Below, piece after piece: positions 56,049-64,000 of a stretch of 64,000 nucleotides of DNA (its first letter is position 1; each line of letters starts with the position of its first letter). The DNA lies in assembly GCA_023362775.1 (NCBI GenBank), contig JALMGJ010000060.1, positions 568,501 to 632,500 on the forward strand, read 5' to 3'. The notes under the pieces are model-generated. The model worked only from the letters and a program-made list of their open reading frames with translations, was not told the DNA's origin and ran no database searches. Position numbers and translations under genes: made by a program. This DNA comes from Charina bottae (lineage: Eukaryota > Chordata > Lepidosauria > Squamata > Charinaidae).

Positions 56049-59000
56049 ACCCTGGTCAAGCTTGGGTACTTTCCACTATAAGAAACTTAAAACTTTTAAA
56101 ACACAACATGATCATGCCAGTTAAGCTCAAATATTTGTGTAAGTATCAGTAACCAAAATGTTTTTGTTTGTTAAGTATTAGTCTGTACATTTCTATGTAT
56201 ATTTGTTGAGGGAAATGGTGCAGGTTGTGTGTTTGTGTATGTCTATGTATGTGTGTATAACATGAACATGTGTCTTGGGCTGAAGAGGGAAGGTCTGATG
56301 TATGTATGTATGTATGTATGTCAGTTTGTCCCTTTAGGAGTTAAATATGAGTCTGTCCCTTTACCCACAGTAAGGGAATGCTTCGAATTTTTGGAGATCC
56401 ATAGCTCTGGCCAGGCTGTGGCTCTTCCAACTTTTTGGCTATGCAACCCTTTCTGTTATTTACTGTGAATAGTTGGACATGGGATTTGATCATGCCATGT
56501 GTCCAGTTATTTGCACTTCCTGTAGTTGTGTAAGTTTTGTGTTTGTTTTCTAAGTTGAGTACATACAAGAAGAAAGGTGAGGTTGTTTGTTGTTTACCAT
56601 ATAATCTTTATTGTATGATATGTACATGCCATCTTGAATGTTTGCCACCTTTGGAAAGGGAAAGGGGGAGGAAAATTGATTTCCTGTGAAAGGTTGTGTG
56701 TGTATACATGAGAAGCTCTTTCTATCTGTGTGTGTTTCTATCTCCCCTGGTTTGGTTTTCATTATTTTTTTTTACTCCAACTGGGCTACACTTATGTGTG
56801 TGTAAGTTTGTATAAATCTCCTGCTTGCTGATCAGGGCTGTTTGTCTGATTTCCAAGTTGCAAGCCTGTATGTGCCCTGGTAGGCTGTGCTTGATGGGAC
56901 TTGGGAGAAGGAGTGTGTGTTCTGACTGACATGGAATCCTAACTTTTCTCCTTTCCTTTTACAATGAGTAAAGCATGAATTAAACTGATGAATGTCACAG
57001 GAAAGGCTTGTGTGTGCCCTGATTGTGTGGTATGGTGTTTGATGTTTGAAAAAGTGTGTAAATTAATCAGTTGTAAGCTCTCTTTCACTCAGCTTGGAAA
57101 TCCTTTCTGCTAACTTGAGGTATGTCCCTTGTGAGTGGTTGGCTGGCTGCTGTCTCTCCAGAAAAGTGTTTAGAAAGAGAGGAGACCCTGCAAGGACAGC
57201 AGGGTTCCTGACATCTGGCTTCAGCCTTTCTCCTGTCATTTTTTTTTCTGTGTGCCTACTCTCCTTGAGGTTTCCCCTCCCACTGACTGTTTCACTGACT
57301 GTTTGCTACCAAAGGACAGAAGAGGCGAAGAAGAGATCAGCTCCTGTGCTGTGTCTGCTGCCTGCTCCCAGATAAAACCTGATGCAGTTCTGCCAAAACA
57401 CCAAAATGCTGTTTCAACTTATTTTTCTTTTTTCAATTTAAAGACCGAGACTTTGGGAGGGTGTTGGGAAAGAATTTGTTGTTTGCAGATCTATTGTTTG
57501 CCTCTTTGCATGTTACTTCTGCTGTAAGCATTAAGAAATATTAAGGTTACTGCTAGAATCCCTTTATTTATGGGAAAGAAAGAACTATTGCAGGAGATGA
57601 GGGGAGCACATGTAAGGACAGCTGCCATGCTTGCAACTCTGCTTGATTTCTATAACTGCCTTGTTTGTAAGACAGAGTTGCGTGTCTGGATCTGATTGAT
57701 TGTTGCACTTGGGTCTGAATTTGTCTTTGGTAATGCATGTGAAGGCATTTTAGAGGGGGGAAAAAAGAAAAAAAACAGGAATGGAAGTTTAACACGCTTT
57801 TGTTTAAGTTCAAAATCTAATGAAGCATTGCCTTGGGAACTCCTTGCCACTGTGAAGGAGGTGACAAGTCATTGCTAACTGTATGTACCAATTTTTCTTC
57901 TCTTTCCTTGATGCCAAAGAAAGGAAGGAAAACCAATTTTTTTTAAAGAGAGCCAGCTTGGTGTAGTGGTAAAGGCACCAGGGTAGAAACTGGGAACACT
58001 GAGTTCTAGTCCTACCTTTGTTGCAAGGAAGCCAGCTGGGTGATTTTGGGCCAGTCATTTTTCTCTCAGCCCTGGGAAGGAGGCATTGGCAAGCCACTTC
58101 TGAAACCATTGCCAAAAGACTGCCAGGACTCATCCAGGCATTTGCCAGGAGTAAAAAAGTTGGGTCAAAAAGTACAAGAAAGGTCAGGGGAGAAGCCTCA
58201 GCGTAATGTTCCCCCCCCCCTCAGGAAAATGTCATGAAAGGTTTCCTGCTATTATTGTTTTGAGTCTTTAGTTCCCCGAAAACAAAAGCCCTAAAGCAAT
58301 ACTTTTCTTTCCCCACTCTGTCCTGCCTCAAGAGTACTTTGCATTTCCTTTGTATTTATTTCTGCCTCCTGCCTTGAGTGTGCCTCTTGCTAATTTCTGT
58401 CCCGTCCCCATGCATATGCCTTCAGCCACCCCATCTTTGCTCTTGGTTTGATCCTACCTGTTAATGCTTATATGTGATATACAGTTGAGCTGTTAATGTG
58501 TTAGACTTTGTTTTTTTCTTTTAAACTTCCCTGTAAAACTTATAAAAGATGCCAGCCAAGCAGTAGGAATGCATGCTTGAACAATAAATTGAACTAAGCT
58601 AGAGAAAAGGAAAGGGCACCACCAAGTATAGCAACAGGCAATAAATCTGAATAAACTTTAACCAATGTTTCCTAAAACAACTATCCTCTACTGCAGCTGC
58701 TGGACCATAGTTATTACATTTAAAATTACAAATGAGGATGTACTTAAACCCAATGTTGCTGGAAATAACAGCATCTCAGTTCTTGTATCACTTTTCTGCC
58801 TCTAAACCTTTTGTTAAGTGAACTCACCTTTCTTTCCTACATGCCAATGTCCGCTAGCACATTAAGCTATTCAAAGGTTTCTTTATCTTCTCATTTCTGA
58901 GTCACTCATTTTTTTTAGGCCCCTTAATTTTCTCTTCTCTTGCACGTTTATGGGCTCTGACTTTTTGCATCTCTTCAGGGTCATCTGCTAAGAAAGCCTC

Positions 59001-59600
59001 TAGCAGAAGCCTCCTAGACAGAAATTTTACTACTTTCCCTCTTTTGACCTCCCTCTGATCTACAGTTTGCCCCTTTACCCACAAACGTGGCTATAAGGAG
59101 CAAACGAGGGGGGGGGGGATGGAAATTTATATTTTCCAGGACAAGCAATCTAAATGGCCAGATAACCCAAGATCCTGATGGGCAGACCAAAAGAAGCACT
59201 CCATGAACTGACTTGACACCAGACCAGCCTTGCAGCTACCTCCAGTCTAAGAGTCAAAGTGAGAAAGAGCTCTGCAAAACTCTACCAAAAGGCTTCAGGT
59301 GCTTAGGGAAAAGCTGATGTCTCTTTGCTGCGCACTCCCACCCAAAGGCTGGTAAGAATCAAAGAAGGAAGCATTACAGGCTGAATTATAAGTAAGATTA
59401 GGATTGGCTGTTTGTCTCTCTCTCTCTCTTTGCTACATTTGGTTTCCTTCCTCTCCCATAGAAGGCAAGAGCTCCCATTTTCCTCTGAAATCAGTGTCCC
59501 AGGTTTTCAAGCTGCCTCAGTTAAACAATTGCAACACAAACCAAGGAGTCTCAATGTTAATATTCCTGTTTCCCCAGCCAGGTTGTTAGACTGGGCAAGT
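56049..59600 (+). other. ERV interior without recognisable pol
   Basis: About 3.5 kb in which protease, reverse transcriptase and integrase would be expected. No frame exceeds about 107 codons and no catalytic motif is visible on either strand. The first part (56160-57080) is TG-rich with an (ATGT)n run near 56298-56322. A SINE lies at 57949-58165. The origin of this filler is unknown: very decayed pol or acquired non-viral sequence. Confidence 0.6.
57949..58165 (+). mobile_element. tRNA-derived SINE inside the ERV
   Basis: Same family as 28278 and 41173: AGAGCCAGCTTGGTGTAGTG, GAGTTCTAGTCCTACC and GCTGGGTGATTTTGGGCCAG. It is more diverged than those copies, so it may have been in the ERV lineage before this insertion. 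Confidence 0.85.
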
Positions 59601-59602
59601 GC

Positions 59603-60227
59603 TTGCTGCTCATTCACTGGGTTAGCACACGAGCCCAAGAAGGAACATACACTGGAAGCTGGGAGAAAAGGAAGTGTGTGGGTTCCCCTTTTGCCCCACC
59701 TGGTGCCTTAACGCAGGCATGTGGTAACACCCTCCTGCAGACAATAAATGCATCTGACTGCTGGGCCAGGGCTCTAAGTCAGATGGCCTCCCATAGAATG
59801 GCATGGAATTTGTATGAGGAGCTTGGCCTACAGTATTGCCATCATAACTATGTGCCCAGTATTTTAGAACAGATAGCATGTAATACAACACCAAAGCAAT
59901 TGGCCCTTACACAAAAAATTGCTAGCAAATAGTTTCCAGAACAGGTTAGTTCTAGACCAGATTCTTGCAGCCAAAGGTGATGTTTGTACAGTAACCAGGA
60001 CAGAATGCTGTACCTTTGCACCTGAGAGCCAAAAGAGATCCACCCTGCGCCTACAAGACTTAAAAACTGCAAGAAGCCATGGACTGAACCCTTTGATATC
60101 TATGGGAGATCGTGCTGGTTGCTGGAATCATCCAAAGCATCACTTCAGTGGGACTTTGAGGCATGGATTTAATCTTTCAATCATTCTTTTTAGCCAAAAA
60201 TGTGGACTGGAAAACCACCTCTTCTAA
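59603..60227 (+). pseudogene. env remnant, transmembrane subunit region
   Basis: A frame at 59919-60227 has the CX6CC motif (59985-60011) preceded by FQNRLVLDQILAAKG, the conserved ectodomain segment of gammaretrovirus-type transmembrane subunits. The upstream frame (59603-59932) ends with QLALTQKIAS, which belongs directly before it but lies in another frame, so a frameshift separates them. After the motif the frame degenerates, and no membrane anchor is evident. The surface subunit is not recognisable. The remnant cannot encode a working envelope. Confidence 0.8.
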
Positions 60228-61066
60228 GCCTCCCCCCAAGGGGAGAGATCTCTCAACTCCAGACCTGCTTCAACAAATTGCTCATCATGCCAGATTACTT
60301 CATTATTTGAACTTGTGCTTCTAGTGCAACCTGACCTTGCACCAACTTAAAGGGGGGGGGGGAGAACACTTGTTTTGGTTTCCTTTCTCTCTTCCCTACA
60401 CAGGTACTTCCAACGACTGTAGAGACAGAACACCCTGACCCAGACTTTGAACCAGGTGAAGCCTCCAGTGGTGGACCACAATGCCAAATTGCTGTGCCTC
60501 TGACTATCAAGAGGCTGACCAGTGGAGCTTGAAAAGGCTTTCTATGACTCTGAACTATCTGGCACTTCAAAATCAACAAATTGGACTTTCTAATTTCGCC
60601 AGGAAGTTTTCAACACCACAGATGTCTGCCTGGGAGAGGGGAAGGGACCTGTCTGTCTGCTGCCTTGCCCTATGATTAGAATTGCCTTTGCTTAGCTCAT
60701 CACATACAATAAGCAAGAATCTTGGGCTGATACTTGAGTAATTTATGGTCATGGTTGCCTGATGTTACATGGGTAAAACAGTTAGTATATACTGTAATTG
60801 GGATAGCTATGATTTTGTTATGTTTCTGTTGCTGTTGCCAATGCTTCACTACCTTTTCAACCCTTTTTACATTTTGTATTGTTGGAAGAAATTAAGAACA
60901 CTGTCTGCCCTCCATGTTGTCTTCCCCCAGAACATGTAAAGGAAGCCCAGCTGCTTAGACAAAGGATTCCCTTCCGATTCAATCTGGAAACCTTGGAACA
61001 CCAAAAGTCAGCTCATTTACAGAAAATCACTCATAAATGTGCTATGGGAATATGCTTTCCCATGCA

Positions 61067-61078
61067 CAGAGGGGGGAT
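61067..61078 (+). promoter_or_regulatory. Polypurine tract of the ERV
   Basis: AGAGGGGGGAT lies directly before the TG of the 3' LTR, as expected for plus-strand priming. Confidence 0.8.
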
Positions 61079-61744
61079 TGTTGGATTGTAAACATATTTT
61101 ATATCATTGTAAACATATTTTATATCTTGAAATGAATATCTAGTCATGCCAGGAAATCAAGGTCCTCACATCAGATCTCCTTTGTATAGTTTAAATATCT
61201 CAAAGCCAACATTCTTGAGGAGGCTGGGACTCACCAAGAATGTGTGAATTGCCTAGACTAAACACTGCCCTTCCTGCCTCAATGGTCCTTGTAGAAGGTG
61301 ATAAGTTGTCTTGTCCTTGCATAAGGAATGTAATTCAGAACAGCCATTCAGGATTGTAAAGGGGATAAAAAGATAGTTGACATGAAGATGACCTGACTCA
61401 ATACTCCTCTTCCTGCTTGGATATGAAGATGGGAGGGGGCATGCTGGTCGGGGTAACTGACCTGATTGGGCAAGGTAACTGGCAAGGTAACTGACCTGAT
61501 TGGGCAAGGTAACTGGCAAGGTAACTGACCTGATTGGGTAGAGGGAATGTGCCATCCCAACGTGGGTCTGTGAGTAATCTAGGGTATATAATGTGCTGTA
61601 GGAAGGGGGTCCTGCGCGATCGCCCACCTAACAGCCTGCTGCTTTGTCTTTGCTCTTGGGTGAATAAAACTCCTAACTTCATGCAATTGGTCAGTTTCTT
61701 TACTCCCGGCTCAGGAACGAACTTGGTAAGATTTTCTTCTAACA
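61079..61744 (+). repeat. 3' LTR of the ERV (666 bp)
   Basis: Same as the 5' LTR except for one additional 34-bp unit (about 61490-61523, TGACCTGATTGGGCAAGGTA...) and a two-base change in GTGGGTCTGTGAG (GTGGGAATGTGAG in the 5' LTR). Confidence 0.93.
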
Positions 61745-61748
61745 CAAG

Positions 61749-63179
61749 GTCGGTTCTGTTGGCAGATTCTGAATGAGAAGACTGAAACAATGACGATATC
61801 TGACAGTGAAAAGCCTTGGATGGCAAATGTCTTTTCTGAGTAAGTTAAAGTTGGATTAGCACGTTACTGTGTGCTGCAGAAAATTGTTTGCTAACTAAAA
61901 TGCTGGGATCATGTACTTGTAAATAAAGCCCAAGTCTCATCCACAGAAAACCAAACTGTGCAACATTTTCTTAGACGTTTTCCTGAGCAGAGAAGTGAGA
62001 GTGTATAATATTATTTCAAGATCTTGGCTTCTTCAGATATACAGAGCTTCCAGGATCTCTTCAATTCAGAATGAATTCATTCAATCGGTTTAGTTGAAAG
62101 CAAACTTCGGTGATTGCAAGGACAGTTCACCTTAATTAAAGATACAGACTTGGAGCCAGACACTAAGCTTCCTAGGAAATCTAACACCACACAGATGAAC
62201 ATCACCCTGAATAAATAGAAGATATTTTTTCATATTTTTCCCACTGCAGCCTGTCAGTCCCCTTAAAAATCTGTCCTCCATAGCAGATTTTGAAGCCTCG
62301 TACAAATTGGTTGCAATGGCAGGACTTTTGCTCTGGTTGCACTGACATTGAATCACTGTTTCCCCTTTAGCATTGCTCTCCAACACCCTTTATATGTGAA
62401 TAGGTTTCATTGGACTCAGAGAGACTTACATTGAAGTAGACACGTAAAGAAAGGCCCTGGAAGTAGGGTGATTCATGTATCTAAGCAGATCCAGAAAGAA
62501 GGAAATATGATAGCAAATTATAATGTTGCCTCCATCAGTTTAATAACATAAAGGACTGCTGAATACACACAATGGTTACTAGTCTGTTGCTTTGTCAGCT
62601 AATGTCTTTTGTCTCCATTTCTGAAAGCAGCAAAGCTGATGCCTCACTTTGTTAGAAAAAGCATATCTGCTGGTGCTCTACAGGTTTCATCTCACTGTGT
62701 CATTAAAATCCATGCAGCTATTAAATTTATTCTGGGGAGGCCTGCATTTCACAGGCTCGTTCCTGGCTTAGTCTGTCTTCATTTCTTTTTCATCCAATGA
62801 ATAATGGATTTGACAATAAGCATTTCAAATCCCACCAAACTTTAACCTATGTTTTGCTTAGGCTTAATGATTTTGCTTCTCTTTTTGTGTGTGTCTGACT
62901 TTTTTCCCCCTGCAATCAAATATATTTTGGTGGTTTTAAAAAAAAAGGGAAGATTGTAGATACTGAGAATTAGTACCACTGCTATTGTGATGGAAGAATG
63001 AAAAGGATTATGTGCATAATCCTGCACAGAGACATTGTTTAGTAGTTGTGCTTTGTTTTGTTTTGGTTTTGAGCCACAATATAACTTACGATTAAACCCT
63101 TCCATTATTCAATTTTACTCTTACTAGCAGGAACATCAACGCCTATTCAATTGTACTCCTACTAGCAGGAATACCTACT
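61749..63179. other. No gene recognised
   Basis: No supported feature. Short frames (62132-62386, 62842-63105) lack domains. Confidence 0.5.
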
Positions 63180-63505
63180 CCTATAGTCTACTCAGCATTC
63201 TATGATCTTCAGAGGGGCCCCTTATGCAGGTCCCATCATGGATCCATTCAACATCAACAATTAATTCTGTTTTTTCTATAGCAGTACTCAAATTATGGAA
63301 AAAGTTGCCATTTGGGGCTGAAAATGGACATCCCCTTTTACAGTGTGAGAGGTTCTCCAATATATCTTCTTACTCAGGCCTTCTGAACCTTTTAAGCAAC
63401 TGGCTTTATGTTATTGTTGTTATTATTTAAGTTATCTAAAGCCTCTGGGAGTGGGTGGCAAATAAACATGTTAAATGAATGAATGCATAATAAAATATTC
63501 AGCAC
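63180..63505 (+). mobile_element. L2/CR1-like LINE 3' end
   Basis: The translation VLKLWKKLPFGAENGHPL resembles the xxWNxLP end of L2/CR1 proteins. The 3' end TCTGGGAGTGGGTGGCAAAT with (GAAT)n tail is typical. Confidence 0.7.
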
Positions 63506-63787
63506 TCCATATAACCAAAACCTGAAGGAGAGATGAATGAATCTCAAGCATCACCAGCATCCTGATTTCCTGTGTTGACAGAGAAACTCTGCAGAGAAGC
63601 TCCAACTCCATTTAGCTGCTCTCTACCACTACCCTCCTAGCCAATCCAAATGTTCTACAGCACAAAGAACCTTTGCAACTTTTCAACTTTCTGAATGATG
63701 CCTCCATAACTCATGGAACAAAGTTCGGCTTTGTAAGGGGCAGTGAGAATAACCTTGGGAGACAGGAGGAGGAGCCACAGCCTAGAC

Positions 63788-64000
63788 CAGAGCTTTCCAA
63801 ACTGTGTGTCGGGACACGTTAGTGTGTCGGCTGCAGTGTCTGGGTGTGTCGCGGCTGCTGCTGCCTCTGAGCCTTGCCAGGATTCCGCGCAGGTCCTAGT
63901 GCCTGCCTTGTGCCCTGCTGTAAGAGTGTGTCGCGAAATGATGCCCTGCTGTAAGAGTGTGTTGCGAAATGATGCATGTCTAAAAAGTGTGTCACCAACA
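63788..64000. mobile_element. hAT-like miniature transposon, cut by the window end
   Basis: It starts CAGAGCTTTCCAAACTGTGT and follows the 52891 copy. It differs by lacking one CAGGTCCTAGTGCC unit and by a tandem duplication of ATGCCCTGCTGTAAGAGTGT-like sequence (about 63915-63972). The right terminus lies beyond the window. Confidence 0.92.

Larger units (their letters stand above)
54468..61744 (+). mobile_element. Endogenous retrovirus, pol-less, with near-identical LTRs
   Basis: Two LTRs (632 and 666 bp) flank about 6 kb. CAAG occurs directly outside both ends (54464-54467 and 61745-61748), a 4-bp target duplication as made by gammaretrovirus-like integrases. Both LTRs start TGTTGG and end TAACA. 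The interior has a gag matrix-like start at 55704, an env transmembrane remnant at about 59900-60100 and a polypurine tract, but I see no protease, reverse transcriptase or integrase. The LTRs differ by two adjacent bases and one 34-bp unit, so the insertion is young. It must have been moved by proteins of another element. Confidence 0.92.

Noticed and set aside
60481..60675. THAP-like start (MPNCCAS)
   Set aside because: Only the first residues resemble THAP; the later Cys/His and AVPTIF-like features are absent, and it lies inside the ERV.

Overview
The window looks like intergenic or intronic DNA from a squamate reptile (lizard or snake). The evidence is the repeat set: Bov-B (RTE-clade) LINEs, tRNA-derived SINEs whose 3' end matches the Bov-B tail and finishes in ACCTTT-like repeats (Sauria type), L2/CR1-like LINE ends, L1 fragments, chromodomain-type Ty3/Gypsy retrotransposons, hAT-like miniature transposons and many long microsatellites. 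No intact host protein gene was recognised. The species cannot be fixed from sequence alone.

Layout. 1-3 kb: featureless, with GA and GGA microsatellites. 3-9 kb: two SINEs, then Gypsy element 1 (plus strand; truncated 5' LTR, almost no gag, a long pol with three in-frame stops, chromodomain, complete 1.17-kb 3' LTR), then a hAT-like miniature element with an 8-bp target-site duplication (TSD). 9.5-20 kb: mostly unannotated AT-rich DNA with microsatellites, Sauria-type SINEs, a Bov-B 3' end and an L1 ORF2 end. 20.7-23.5 kb: a nested cluster (CR1-like fragment, Bov-B, another LINE inside the Bov-B tail) followed by an intronless, broken retrocopy of TNFRSF11B (osteoprotegerin) that is itself split by a SINE. 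23.5-36 kb: LINE 3' ends, SINEs, an unplaced non-LTR LINE, and an LTR-like segment holding a short Penelope-like insertion. 36.2-40.1 kb: a 5'-truncated minus-strand Bov-B with a second LINE inserted inside it on the plus strand. 43.4-45.4 kb: an L1 with ORF1 joined directly to the end of ORF2.

46.8-52.3 kb: Gypsy element 2 (minus strand), bounded by a TGTAG TSD. It carries about 184 codons that look like the middle coiled-coil part of Bicaudal-D (BICD1/BICD2), without introns, between protease and reverse transcriptase and in the frame of the reverse transcriptase. This apparent host-gene capture is the most unusual item in the window. Its gag is split by a SINE, and its 3' half is lost by a deletion running from integrase into the 3' LTR.

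54.5-61.7 kb: a young-looking endogenous retrovirus with near-identical LTRs, a CAAG TSD, a gag matrix-like start, a decayed env transmembrane remnant and no recognisable pol. 52.9 and 63.8 kb: two copies of one hAT-like miniature element family. Apart from ancestral retroelement functions, the parts do not form a working pathway; the region is a record of layered insertions.
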